A DNA stretch of 46,601 nucleotides from Planctomycetaceae bacterium (GCA_007121535.1 SKKK01000207.1:1-46601); one strand, 5' to 3'; counted from the first letter of the stretch, positions 34,001-39,837 are shown. Translations and numbers: made by a program. Notes: generated from the sequence alone by a model not told the origin.

Positions 34001-37000
34001 TTGCCGGCCACGGCCGCGGCAATCCCCACTGCTCCGTCCGCGGTCTGGGCGCTGACGCGCTGCAGTACGTCGATGACTTCATTCGGAATTTCGGGCAACC
34101 CGGCTAGCGCCAGCAACCCCTCGATCTGCTTTTCGACCTGTTCGCCGACCGGATCGCCGTCGAAGTCCCCCTCCGCTCCGCTTTGCCCGGAGACGGCCTG
34201 CGCGCTGAGCGTGCTCTCGTTGTCGGCGCGGACGGTCACCGTCCCCTGACCGACTTGCACGTCCATTCCGCTGGATGCCGACGCGCCGCCGGCGACAAAA
34301 CCGAGCGCGAAAGCGGGACCGATGCTGGCCACCGCGACGCCGCTGTCGGTCTCCGCGGTATGCGTGGTGGTGGCGCGATGCGTCGCCTGGACCAGCAGTC
34401 CGCCACTGAGGTTGCCGCTCCCCTCCGCCGTCGCCGTGGTCTGAAAGTCGTTGTAGTTCAACGCGATGGCAGCCGGAAGGTTGATCGCACTCGAAGCGCC
34501 CGCAGTCGCGCTGGCATTGGAGTGGTGGGTTCCCGACGCCAATACCTGAATGTCGCTGCGTTGTGCGCCGCTCACGCCGGTGCCGCCGATCACAGCGTCC
34601 CCGATCTCCGCCGCGACGCGCTGGCTGATGGCGTTTGCGGAAAACGAGGGACCCACGCCGACGGCCGCCGTCAGTTGGGGCGTGGAACGCGTCGTCGCGG
34701 AGTACTCGCCCATGTAGGTCGACTGGACGAGCAGGTCGCCGCCGCCCAACAGCGTGATGCTCGCCCCGTCGAGTATTACCGCGTTCTGCTCGCCTCCCTC
34801 GGGTACCGGGATGGTCGGCAACGCGGGGAGCGCAATCGCCGGCAACGCGGGGAGCGGGGGAAGTTGGGGGATGAAAGCGGAAGGATCCGGTAGCTCGGGG
34901 GAGGGCGGCAGGGTCGGAATCGGAATCGTAATCGGCGCGATGGGCAACAGCGGCGCGCTGACATTGACGGCGAAAGCGCCTGCAACGCCCACGTTCGTCG
35001 CACCGCCTCCTCCAGAGATGGCTTCCGCCTGGAACCTGGCCACGCCGTCCCCCCCCACCAAGGCCTTGACTTCGACTGCGGGCGCTTCCACGTGGCCGGC
35101 GATGAACGCCTGATTCGACTGGCTCATGAAGTTCGCCGCCGCCGCAATTCCCAGCGACGTGGCCGAGTTGACCGCCGCAGCGGTGGCCAACGCGTCGACA
35201 TCGCCGTTCAGGGTGGCCACGATCTGAACCGCGCCGCCGGACTGAATGCTCCCGCCGACGTCGATTCCGGCCAAGGCGGAATGGAAGTCCATGTTTGCCG
35301 CTATGGCCGCCGCGGCGCCGACGGCACCGTCGGCCGTGCGGAAGGTCCGGCCTTCGGCGATCAAATCGGAAATCGCCACCGGAGTGCCTCGGCGAAGAAT
35401 GTGGGCATTGTCCGCGTCGGAGGCAGGCTGCAGGTTGATCGCATTCTGGTTCGCCTCGGCGTCCGCGCGCGATGCATGCAGACGAATGCGGTCCGGCGCC
35501 ACCACGCGCACGAAGTACGTTCCGGCGTCTACCAGCGATCCGATCGTCTCGTCATCCTCCCCGATCGAGTACACGACGCTATCGCCGGTACTCAGACCAT
35601 GCTGAGGAATCACCAGCGCGTTGTCCCCGCCGTCCACCTGCGTCACGGGGTTCACGGTGAGCGGAGGCAGAAGCGTCTGAAACATCAGGTCCATGATGAA
35701 GTCCAGCTTGAACTCCACCAGAAGATCGTCGCTCTCGACCCCGGTGGAACTGGCAGTTGCGTCCGCGTCCATGAACGCATCGGTGACCGCCGAGACGGTG
35801 ACGGAACCACCGACGTTGGCCGTGTTGGCGAGTACGGCGCGTGCGCCACCCTGCATGACGCCGATCGCCACCGCCGCGCCGGCTCCCACGTCGGCGGCGT
35901 CGACGTTCGCATCCGCCGAATGCTTCCCCGACGCGCGGTGGTGCGACGTGACGCTCAGGTCCCCGCCGATGTTCAAGGGAGATGTGCTGTTGGTGACGTT
36001 TGCGGACGTCGTGTTGTCGCTGATCACGGCGGCAATCGCCGCGCCGATGCCCGAGCCGGCGTCGGCGCCGGCGCTGGCCTCGGCCGTAAACTCCAGATCG
36101 CTGTTGGCCGACACGCTGACATTCTGTGCCCCCAGGATCACCGCATCCTGGATTTCCGCAGTGGTGTTGAAGACGCTGGAATTGAGTTCGAATGCGGCGC
36201 CCACGCCGAAAATCGTACCCGCGTCCACGCCGGGCTCGGCCTGGGCAATGTTCTCCATGGCGATCTCCGCGCTCACGGTCAAATTGCCGCCACCAGTCAA
36301 CGTCAACGCGGCGCCGCTGCCGATGTAGGCGTTGCTGTTGCCCAGTGCCTGAGTCGCCGCAACGGCCCCAGCCACGCCCGCAGCTTGTATGCCCGTTCCG
36401 GAGACCGCATGCGCCAGGAGCGTGTGCATCCCGTCGCCCGAATTGCCCGTCGCCACCACGATCTCATTCGCCGTGGCGGATCCGGAGATCGACGCCACCA
36501 TGTTGGTCAGTTGTGCGTTCACGGCGATTCCGGCGGCGATACCCAGCGCGTTGAGCACGGCGCTGGCGCTGGCCAATGCAATCGAATCTACATCGCTTGT
36601 CGCTACCACGGACAACGGGCCGTAAGGGGCAACGACGCTCGCCGTGCCGGCAATCTCCGCCGTCGCCGTCGTATTGGCGAGATTGATGCCGAAGGCAGCG
36701 GCCTTCCCTTGGGTCTGATTGCTCGTCAGAGCAGCAAGATTGATTGTGTCGACGTCGGGATCCGTATCGGGCGGAGTCGGCGCCGATCCGAAGGCGAGGT
36801 TCGCTCGATCCATCAGGAACTGGATTTCCGCCGCCACCAGCTCGTCCGCACCGGTCGCGGCGGGATCCGCCCCGCGCACTCCGGCGATCCCCTCGGCCTG
36901 GTTGGCGACATCCGCGTCGGCCAAGATATGCACCGATCCGGCGGCAGTGACCGAGCCCGCAACGGTCGTCGTTGCGCGATCCGTGACCAGGTTGAGCGCC

Positions 37001-39612
37001 ATTGGAAGCGCGTACGACTCGGTGAGGCCCTGGCCGACGATGGCTGCCGCGTCGCTGCGCGCTCGGATCAAGCTTGTGCCTCGATGGTTGGCCGCCACGT
37101 TCAGGCTGCCGCTCAACGCCATCTCCGCGCCGACATCGATCATGGCCACCGACGAATTGATCGCTATGGAACCGGCGACCGTAAGCTGCTTCATTTCCTC
37201 GATGTCGCCGAACTCAGTAGCCAGCGTCCCCGCGTAGGCCGTGACCAGCGATGTCTGATCGCCGTTGGCGAAGAGGCTCAGATCGCGGGCGCCGACGATC
37301 TGGGCCCCTGACTCGATCGACGCCTGAGTGGTGTACGTCGACGCGTTCAGTGCGACCGAACGCCCGGCCCCCAGCTTGGTTGCGATCACCGCCGCCCCCT
37401 GCGGTTCAGCACTGAGGTCGACCACGCTGGTGTTGGCCGCCGATATCTCCACGTCGGTATTGCCAATCAGCGTTAGCGCGGCGCCGGCTTCGACGAAAGC
37501 ATGGCTCTGGTTGATCCCCGTGCTCAAGGCGAGCGCACCGGCGAAAATGGAGGGATTCGCATCTCCCAGACCGGCGGCAGCCGACCGGGCAACGGCAGAC
37601 AGTTGACTGCCGCCACCGGTAGCAATGGTCAGCCGAGGGGCATTGATCGTCGGCGAGCCGCCGACAAATGCCTCGTCGTTGATGACCGTGGCGTTCACCG
37701 CCACGGCGAAGCCATTGTTATCGGGACTGACGGTCGGAGTCGCATCCGCCGTCGTAGTCACGTGATGATTCGAACTCGCCACCACGGACACGTCACCGTC
37801 CGATATCAGGGAGGCGGAGGTGGTCACAAAGGCGCGAGTCAAGCTGTTCAGCGTCGTCGCGGCGATCGCCGCGGCATCCGTCTGGGGCCCCGCGGCCGTA
37901 GCGACCTGCAGATCGGCAAGCGTTTGGGGATTCAGCACCGCCCCGTCGGGAGTCGAACTTGCCGAAGTAGTAATCGTGCTGGTGGCATTGGCGGTCACAT
38001 CGATCTGAGTCGATTGCAATACCCGCGCCGCATCCTCAATGAACGCCTCCGTCGTCACGTTGATGATCGGAATTGCGGTCGTCGTTCCGATCGCGGTGAT
38101 GGCCGTGATGCCATCCGCGGTCGCGTTGACCACGGTATTCGTCGCCGCGTCGATCGCCACCGCACCGCCCGCCTGTACGCTGGCGTTGTTCGACAGGCGG
38201 CTCCGCGCCGTGCTGTTGATCACCGGCGTCGCGGCGGCGATTTCCGGAACGCCCAGCCCGGCCACCGCCGTGGCCGTCACGGTCGAGTTCACGTTGGCTT
38301 CTGCATGCGCGGTGAAGGAGGCCGCGGCGAAGATCGTTGCATTCCCGATCACGGCGACTTCCGCCGTGACGTCCGCCAGCAGCGGCGCGCCCGGGATGGG
38401 AGGAATGTTGGTGACGTCCGAAACCAGGTTGGAGCTGGCGATCAGCGAAACGTGGGCGCCGAAAAGGTTGCCGGCAATCGTCACATCGGCGGCGACGATC
38501 GCCACAGGAAGCGTATCGGGCGTCGCCAGCGTCCCTACCGAGGCGACCGCATTGAAGGCGATATTGCCGGCAATCACCGTCACCCCCGGGTTCACGATGA
38601 TGTGCTCGGCATTGACCGTCAGCGGATTGCCCCCCAGATTGACGCCGCCGGAAAAAGTGACTTGATCGTTGCCGGCGTCCCCGTTGACGATCAGCGCGGC
38701 GCTCATCGTCAACGCCTGGATGTCCAGCGTCTCGGGGAAAAACGGGATGCCGAGGTCCGCACCGAGGTTGATCGTGAGCGAGTTGGTCGGCTTGGCGAAA
38801 GTAACGGACTCGAAGGTCAGCAGCGGGAAGACGGGAGCCAGCGTCAGCGTCCCGTCGTTGTTGTCGAACAATTCGGCTTGATCGTTGACGTCACTCGTCG
38901 TGATGACTCGATCGGCAACAATGAGGTTGTCGATAATCGGCTCGAGCCCCGCGTAGGTGATCACGTCGCCATCACGATCGATCGTTCCCGAGTCCGGACC
39001 GGTGGCCGTATAAACGACGGATTGGAAGACGCCGCCATCCAGCACCAGGGTATCGAATCCACGATCCCCACCGTCGATCAGCCCGCTCAGACTGCCACCC
39101 ACCAAAAACACGAACGTGTCTTCGTTGTCGGCATGTCCGATCAGGTTCTCGACCGAATGAAAGTCCACGACACCGGCGCCGTGCAGGTTGCCAGTGTTCG
39201 GCCCGGTGATGTTCCAGGTGGTGTCGTCCGAAGGGCCTTTCAAGGAATCGTTGCCCGGCCCCCCTTCGAAGAAAATCCCGTGCGGCAAATACGTGCTGAC
39301 AAACAGGGGCTGCACCGCGAGGACCAGGGTATCGTCGTACGGCGATCCCACAATCCGAACAGGCCCGGTGATATGCGACAGCAGCGTTGACTCCAACGTT
39401 TCGTTGGTGTCGCGATCGATCAACTTGAGGAAATCGCCGTCTAAGGAACTTTCGACGAACAGTTCCAGATCGACTCCCGCAATCGCCGCTTCCGCAGAGA
39501 AGAAAGGCTCCGAGAACAAGAGCAATCGCGGCTCAAGAACCTCAAAAAGCGTCCTTCGACCGCGCCTGGCTGATCGCCGTGCAGTTTTCGGCTTCCGACG
39601 TAGAGTTAACAC
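18583..39612 (-). CDS. Giant LEPR-XLL surface protein, N-terminal and central part (beta-repeat fibre)
   Basis: GTG at 39612 is chosen because GGGCAGGGAG lies seven bases upstream. Upstream codons to 39798 are open but lack a ribosome site and look non-coding. Residues 1-25 are very basic (RRKPKTARRSARRGRR). FEVLEPRLLL follows, with LEPRLLL at residues 26-32, the planctomycete LEPR-XLL motif that marks the start of large exported proteins. A spacer with GGPGNDSL-type repeats leads into about 5,500 residues of alanine-, valine-, threonine- and asparagine-rich beta-repeats, organised as a long super-repeat (about 33-37 kb) and a 120-residue array (about 23.9-31.3 kb). Predicted fold is a beta-solenoid (inference). 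Meaningful coding ends near 19,032; the last 149 codons to 18583 are arginine-rich out-of-frame reading of the next part. With the C-terminal part the whole protein is about 10,925 residues. No membrane segment is seen. Confidence 0.85.
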   Translation of the reverse strand: MLTLRRKPKTARRSARRGRRTLFEVLEPRLLLFSEPFFSAEAAIAGVDLELFVESSLDGDFLKLIDRDTNETLESTLLSHITGPVRIVGSPYDDTLVLAVQPLFVSTYLPHGIFFEGGPGNDSLKGPSDDTTWNITGPNTGNLHGAGVVDFHSVENLIGHADNEDTFVFLVGGSLSGLIDGGDRGFDTLVLDGGVFQSVVYTATGPDSGTIDRDGDVITYAGLEPIIDNLIVADRVITTSDVNDQAELFDNNDGTLTLAPVFPLLTFESVTFAKPTNSLTINLGADLGIPFFPETLDIQALTMSAALIVNGDAGNDQVTFSGGVNLGGNPLTVNAEHIIVNPGVTVIAGNIAFNAVASVGTLATPDTLPVAIVAADVTIAGNLFGAHVSLIASSNLVSDVTNIPPIPGAPLLADVTAEVAVIGNATIFAAASFTAHAEANVNSTVTATAVAGLGVPEIAAATPVINSTARSRLSNNASVQAGGAVAIDAATNTVVNATADGITAITAIGTTTAIPIINVTTEAFIEDAARVLQSTQIDVTANATSTITTSASSTPDGAVLNPQTLADLQVATAAGPQTDAAAIAATTLNSLTRAFVTTSASLISDGDVSVVASSNHHVTTTADATPTVSPDNNGFAVAVNATVINDEAFVGGSPTINAPRLTIATGGGSQLSAVARSAAAGLGDANPSIFAGALALSTGINQSHAFVEAGAALTLIGNTDVEISAANTSVVDLSAEPQGAAVIATKLGAGRSVALNASTYTTQASIESGAQIVGARDLSLFANGDQTSLVTAYAGTLATEFGDIEEMKQLTVAGSIAINSSVAMIDVGAEMALSGSLNVAANHRGTSLIRARSDAAAIVGQGLTESYALPMALNLVTDRATTTVAGSVTAAGSVHILADADVANQAEGIAGVRGADPAATGADELVAAEIQFLMDRANLAFGSAPTPPDTDPDVDTINLAALTSNQTQGKAAAFGINLANTTATAEIAGTASVVAPYGPLSVVATSDVDSIALASASAVLNALGIAAGIAVNAQLTNMVASISGSATANEIVVATGNSGDGMHTLLAHAVSGTGIQAAGVAGAVAATQALGNSNAYIGSGAALTLTGGGNLTVSAEIAMENIAQAEPGVDAGTIFGVGAAFELNSSVFNTTAEIQDAVILGAQNVSVSANSDLEFTAEASAGADAGSGIGAAIAAVISDNTTSANVTNSTSPLNIGGDLSVTSHHRASGKHSADANVDAADVGAGAAVAIGVMQGGARAVLANTANVGGSVTVSAVTDAFMDADATASSTGVESDDLLVEFKLDFIMDLMFQTLLPPLTVNPVTQVDGGDNALVIPQHGLSTGDSVVYSIGEDDETIGSLVDAGTYFVRVVAPDRIRLHASRADAEANQNAINLQPASDADNAHILRRGTPVAISDLIAEGRTFRTADGAVGAAAAIAANMDFHSALAGIDVGGSIQSGGAVQIVATLNGDVDALATAAAVNSATSLGIAAAANFMSQSNQAFIAGHVEAPAVEVKALVGGDGVARFQAEAISGGGGATNVGVAGAFAVNVSAPLLPIAPITIPIPTLPPSPELPDPSAFIPQLPPLPALPAIALPALPTIPVPEGGEQNAVILDGASITLLGGGDLLVQSTYMGEYSATTRSTPQLTAAVGVGPSFSANAISQRVAAEIGDAVIGGTGVSGAQRSDIQVLASGTHHSNASATAGASSAINLPAAIALNYNDFQTTATAEGSGNLSGGLLVQATHRATTTHTAETDSGVAVASIGPAFALGFVAGGASASSGMDVQVGQGTVTVRADNESTLSAQAVSGQSGAEGDFDGDPVGEQVEKQIEGLLALAGLPEIPNEVIDVLQRVSAQTADGAVGIAAAVAGNLDYGYSKAALLDSSVIASSNAPLIEAIGDLNVHAVADANSVTSGTGVGVAVAFNVDGQVMDSVVAGVVNAPSIQVQTRVTGDLLSSFEATAVSGAGGADIGVAGAFAINISGNPLEATNPLDLLEPASGGQHNARIADGAVLNLSGVNLDLATEYVGSYTATATAVPGVGTLGFGPSVAINAVRHDTLVEIGANVVLTGVNDINITATGEYTSTTISQAGANNSGALPAAIALTGTSNRTIARMLAAETPSSIAGHVTVTASHTAGATTIADAHIGGAQVGLGAAIAAGGPQGGAIAQAGGHLTLPGHVTVLADTDSTAHTEAFASQSGALISGLSVDLETRRQLARLAQVTGLDELLFPTLDANPPLQAVINARDDVDGNANTIRIQTPHEFDTGDAVVYHNNQDDEEIGDLVDGASYFVRVSATDPALLTLHATRAQALAGTNPINLSPVAAPEDRHSFVAERTFDPASAIDGAAETVELGAFAGLATGDAVKYFNGGGNDVGGLQDGGLYYVSVDASNPAAIRVQLFTTRLAAMAASGPIDLDPSAATGTQHRIVKVVDAYRPLGVGTTVDPAAAVDSNANTVDLSGLDGPVNGDAVIYRNGGGNNIGGLVDDTVYYVLVSDDDLTKVGLLTTKSAGDRADLDASAATGTAHRFERVAIESIDPTTIPNIRFGAAAAIAVGAGRPVSHAAISNGSTIHAGGNVLVTASMDFDADAQADALSILGVASVGVAAAGNYSEGRHIAEIGDGASVTAHFVSVVALGESDVSYDYTAHASSKAVDLGGNVAGSVAVNAMRNETAARIGKNAAVNSTTAVDVLANLRRDGVNFVNAGTVRAVARAGELGIGALGAAGAAVAGALTLDGDRVEAIIADGASVTAGTDIEVRAQGHQVFDNRAVGGSLGLLASASIGAAFSISNTAVRAVVEGAALEAQTGAITVLADTDSNVDSLALGLAGSGLAGFGGAVAVNVIANTTAAIVSGGATVAAQDDLIVSATDRSKIHADSAGLAAILGILGVGAGFGISIAANNVENTVIAEIDDATVTDAASVQVQATAELTIAALTAVGVAVAAPSLLVGVSVAGAGSGAANRTRNRVLALIGGGSVIEATVGPVRVDALDNTTVSADAGSFAIGVVAGTVAGLGISAAAAVAVNDLGNEIRATISGSNVQSTGNVALDATAQGSASAFALGLAGAASGGLIASLSVAGAGSAAGNLVANTIEALVENSTITPGGTLELVAEDQLAISADAGAGALAIGGGGIAGVGLGVGISLAGNSVTNTIRAAIDGSTVTNAGSVSVDAQSNATIGVITGVGVGVVEGGGLVGAALGGAASGSANQVSNTIEALITGGSTISGTSGGVTVEAFDNAILTADAGSGVLSFGASVAIGAGVGVAAAVAVNDVSTTTRAAVIDSTVSGGPALSVQAISTTSIQALAFGIAGVLSAGGLIGAGFSAAGAGALNHTSNNVEAMIDGSTVSNLGGVTVNAEDQSTIAANVAGASLGVSAGILSVNVAIGISVAENQINNQTAAWIDDSSVASSGSIHVTANSTADIAASAVGTSLSASLGGVLALNVAVVGAVTLNSVANTTEAAIRDSGDDLSEQFTATTILVRAIDDSTITTHTAAASVGITGSAGITGALNFAVSLSTNDIGNQTRAIIDNSPVQATTGGTISVMAESNAEIDAVAFALQMNVAAGLAAVVGGAVGAATLNNVQNTTEAIIRDSGSGVASKVTAPGLIRVQATDDSSITADTGTTSLQFSAGAVSGNVSLTASVAANDVANTTRASIDNSSVESTNGAIHVLANSNADIDALAVAFSLTASVGGISILGGAIGGVTLNTVGGTTEAVIRDSGNLANQRVRAQGDIRVEATDAAIIRANTATASVSIGGGFVAVGVSVALNLATNDVATTTRALIDNSRVQSMTGSVIVDATSTADIGVFAVGMGIAGSGGLATITANVVGATALNAISNTLEAVIRNSESGQGQGVTAPLAITVTALDNSQIHSDAIAGSVSANAALVSLGLDLTVAGSTNEIGNHVITGIESSYVESTTQNVAVLAKSTSTITVSATAATLSVSFAPIGFSVAASGAFAENNTTSTIEAFIRNGSVVLGRQTLIADDGVRVEAVDIASIASNVIGGSFSVALSGVALGVSGSTSTIDNTVRASIEGSTVTAVTGNLTVHADANQHVIANAVAAGASFGVGAAISGAVALTKINSDVEAWVHASTLNTNAATGVLTVKATSDLHADADAHGFAGGFGLAALAVARPTAEIGGTTRAWASGNTTTNTRKFNILADSKSFADANTVSVGVGIVGVAAAASAGLSTVSRTTEAYMGTRAGTAPGAPVTIGAVNAEVLVKATSDSDARVQAVGGALGPLITISGFLGEAKITGATLAYVGEALTLNAGELDVLADADEKADALTVAVGAGFIAGQGAKAVALIETATEAFLGTRDGATPSGVPTTINVSQPVTNPAADGTVVVEVQSRQIAEADAKGGGLAAIQVAAMLPEATAGGKVRAYVGNGTVLTAASLTVTAEAPVMKAFATVSAVGISAFVGLAVLEAKTNVTGEVEAFIGAQASDVTTAASTPNINTGALTVIADTQMDAVADVASIAASFALNLSKISPQAETAGATRAYIRDGAAVTASSLTLHAGQSADRIKYTASAEVDAVGLSGLANVALVDAKTTTGGVTEAFIGAPAGMATPSGLTNLINIGGSTRIEAWSDLDAISRVNSLGISLGVTLGDMDTTADVTGETRAYVGQGANLTVQGNLTVRANGDYDAKASTDVIGVSLLANIGLFHAVATVSGIVDAHVGSAAGTTPDPDAGTLTVNGDLKIDAHGDMFADPSVQEAGFSLGANVGDMTITGIVDGVVRAYIGEGVVVSADSVEITADALMKTTPVGESFGGAAIADLSFIEVNATVSGTVEAFIGAHASKNASAVTTSVNVGNGDVDVFANARMEATAEADSVSFGGLVTLSSFLPTAIVDGRVSAYVRDGVALDAGTLDVNAGKGGDEVEFVASADSRIIGITLGFGLNIAEATATAAGVAEAYLGATNGRTRGGLPGADIDVTGAVVAEARSDIDATAVTRGGGAGTVTVSALTPTADAGGSTRAYAGDGLAIRANSLDLSAHGDARSKADITTFDFSLLATIQSLTPIAKTTNVVEAYLGNNSFGTPSGRADVQIRNAGGGRGPVKLTATADTLAEAKMFNVGGSFAVAVNILEPKAEMAGATRAYVGKDTDLFSGTVTLNASETTAQAIAETGGGSGAGIAQVTVISAEAAASRLTEVFVDNGANLNLGGTSLIGTATTSTGAPLASAVVTKAGGGGIASVNKISVDARVGLVDANDAGSQASATRAYVGNGATIVAHNVTLDAISNTTAEAKVHIPVALGGVVQVTLTELTGTAAHNTQASIGNNSTLTLSGALSLKADAQTTASPSVVNFSGSFGVSFQDSDVTTKINSDTSAFIGNGGTINATSVKLLATAKHTAEANIDSVGFGGLLAIGVLNAKAEDTGSVRARIGPTGAGSASNPTVVNATGAAGIDVDAKLLSTVKASPNLTSLSLLGSGGSTDAIARNDATVSARIGGHAQLHATAGPIDVQAELLGVAQASSSVFGAALGVAISRVDAHANFTPNVAFTVGDNAKLTAGGAHPINLTARLNHDGSNFLVKSDNRGAIADGDNVAGSALVASADSDIFATSNADVSLSVGSNAVFDAVTGDINVLAQNSNSAFAAAQNTAGALIAVSSADARPTATGSTTLSFLGDVGASGAAGGNNLNVTAEASTISDAAFTSSSGGLVTVTGAGRVQATTNSNLELIFGGGSSDIRVGGNITVQAIQSTDADAKTKGGTGGAVTVANLNANINATANVDLTVGDANIIEAGGLIHFLAQHGAEGTEVSDGTIISSVGANPPLGAQSAGNTNFIDFGAAHQLQDGARITFLGSGGGLTNEREYSVVVRDANTVHLGGNWSGAVNTVFDTIFLPNHRFVSGDPVYYHANGPTSVGGLQTGKRYIVNVVDENTIKLKDPAVTTPDSVFSRGAVSGSPTTITNNHSFQNGDAVTYRLVEPALFTAALIDVNVTNTAPFTFVVDNQDRIFIENHGFTAGQRVVYRTDGTNPIVVSGGPNLVDGDVYFVVNGGTTSLGTFPGFTSDPNYIRLARTLNEAIGFIDDKGTPDPADDEYVPPSPMDLVRDANNPDLHSLRREANEPLSGLTEGRVYFVVNSTPGVSYQLALTSGGVPITFSNSGIFGGTHRFTIDGVDLTSSGGFADGGHHLILDIHNGATGSFSGMGGARGSTAAPSGDLRFAVSTSGAAGGAITVNNAKADGVASIDTDLTVNGATIIGNGVVIETKSFMSVAAVSDSTAGGGISIGESDTTAKGTNNSDITINPGANIQSTTDLRISATIDSTVTAAALTDQAAFLGSGSEADAEAGLIYNVTNTVKGHLEARGDIVVETRTKSNVQADAEAEAFGLFGSNAEADADARIGTHNFGSGNAASDENAASRTIIGDGANLVASSVTVAAYVDKMRARAFAKTRATSAGGKSDAAARSYAAGIDQVQLLHGSEITGNESILVEAVTNQVSITSHADGQTNAAGGKTDVVSLAELNNRAKIEGYWEALLRSTKVDVNAVQNSPVASATSRRSGAWVDFGGTTKDDTTNARREIYWEGHVILLGEPNPELEIDENGKIVKLTNIEFRGVNAGKEIGQTLWAADGSNPQVVLDDIIYDQAGRLTFFANEVSDAPDGVIWGNHGLVDSQRTWDYVRIINRSAFGLVINHIDTSDGAAVVDIIVDDIRFTDPFPNNVSLDPGSPGVTFEFDVYLFYPQTMVEIRNLVAGGNADSDIILLGGIENTIGWTIIENQRGHVRVDERNLVVEQGALPVAIFDKGLIRTNRLDVDASGDIGNQNALNGRKPLMVELVRITHATQVGETPALKQVHLEADAGGDAVLDITLHDRSQTPALGSLAVTIHRITAGDDVDVVVNDSKAGDNLSDIEDRRVVRRRRAADLPDHQRQYHSHRTDRRHAGRAHPFDGRQRDAGLGPPDPGCRRSAVDRRHGQQHHPDFGRGHTGNARSLAGRDRHTDGLPGDQRRPEQRNRRAERIRRQRALQRRDLDQRTDRQSESRYRRYQGQRFTTHRGRLDRRCA
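19026..19037 (-). other. Frameshift joining the two halves of the giant gene
   Basis: The upstream frame reads ...NLSDIED and turns arginine-rich after the GAC codon at 19035-19033. The downstream frame reads GGSSDDGVPQIFLTTNGNI from 19031. Skipping one base (C at 19032 or a neighbour) joins them smoothly. The start-to-stop length 39612-6834 is 3n+1, which agrees with one extra base. There is no X-XXY-YYZ slippery heptamer, only short G/C runs. Confidence 0.75.
23900..31280 (-). repeat. About 22-unit array, period about 345-390 bp (roughly 120 residues)
   Basis: A landmark of the form T-R-A-x-I/V-x-(D/G)-x-x-V/L followed by an L-x-V-x-A strand recurs near 31,220, 30,870, 30,510, 30,140, 29,765, 29,405, 29,030, 28,640, 28,260, 27,880, 27,510, 27,180, 26,827, 26,455, 26,108, 25,742, 25,392, 25,045, 24,680, 24,310 and 23,945. 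Between landmarks a second half-unit (T-x-E-A-x-I/V) lies about 60 residues away. The first half of the array favours RAxIDxSxV, the second half RAYVGxGA. Sequence identity is low but the period is strict. Confidence 0.75.
33000..36750 (-). repeat. Super-repeat of about 1.3-1.4 kb (430-460 residues), about three copies
   Basis: The order of landmarks is the same in each copy. It runs Q/R-TADGAVG-AAA, then AVSGxGxxxxGVAGAFAxN, then A-x-I-x-DGAxL, then a bridging strand set with ATHRAxxxHxAxxD and G-GAA-A-G, then a short helical insert. The GVAGA landmark is near 36,375, 34,980 and 33,690. The first copy lacks the exact TADGAVG start, and the middle copy carries a proline-rich linker. Confidence 0.6.
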
Positions 39613-39619
39613 TTGGGTA

Positions 39620-39630
39620 CTCCCTGCCCT
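39620..39630 (-). promoter_or_regulatory. Ribosome-binding site that sets the GTG start of the giant gene
   Basis: AGGGCAGGGAG ends seven bases before GTG 39612. No comparable site precedes the upstream ATG codons at 39798, 39732 or 39717. Confidence 0.6.
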
Positions 39631-39704
39631 TTCTGATGTTCCGCATCGAAAAGTATTGATCGAGGAACGGAATCCTGCAAAGTCGGCATATGAGGTAATC
39701 GGGT

Positions 39705-39720
39705 ATGATCGTTCGATCAT
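39705..39720. promoter_or_regulatory. Perfect dyad in the giant-gene leader
   Basis: ATGATCG-TT-CGATCAT, a 7+2+7 inverted repeat about 95 bases before the GTG start. It is a candidate operator or 5' UTR hairpin. Function is inferred. Confidence 0.4.
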
Positions 39721-39783
39721 CCGATATTTCATTGCGCCGATGTTGATGAGATGCCAAACGAAGACAGGACAGCCGGCAGAGCG

Positions 39784-39800
39784 TTTTGCGCAGCGCAAAA
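39784..39800. promoter_or_regulatory. Second dyad between the sigma-factor gene and the giant gene
   Basis: TTTTGCGC-A-GCGCAAAA, an 8+1+8 inverted repeat about 40 bases after the sigma-factor stop. It could be an operator or, with a longer loop, a weak hairpin. The 225-bp gap also holds the other dyad and the ribosome site. I see no convincing -35/-10 pair. Confidence 0.4.
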
Positions 39801-39837
39801 AATTTAGAGAAACCGAGATTTGCCTGCGAAGATTCAG

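Noticed and set aside
7057-37311. Very long plus-strand open frames across the giant gene, the longest 1,947 codons at 11628-17471, others at 8715-10907, 19426-23274 and 30991-33570
   Set aside because: They are antisense shadows caused by high GC and by glycine- and aspartate-rich repeats. They have basic, low-complexity compositions and no recognisable domains, and the minus-strand proteins carry clear families.
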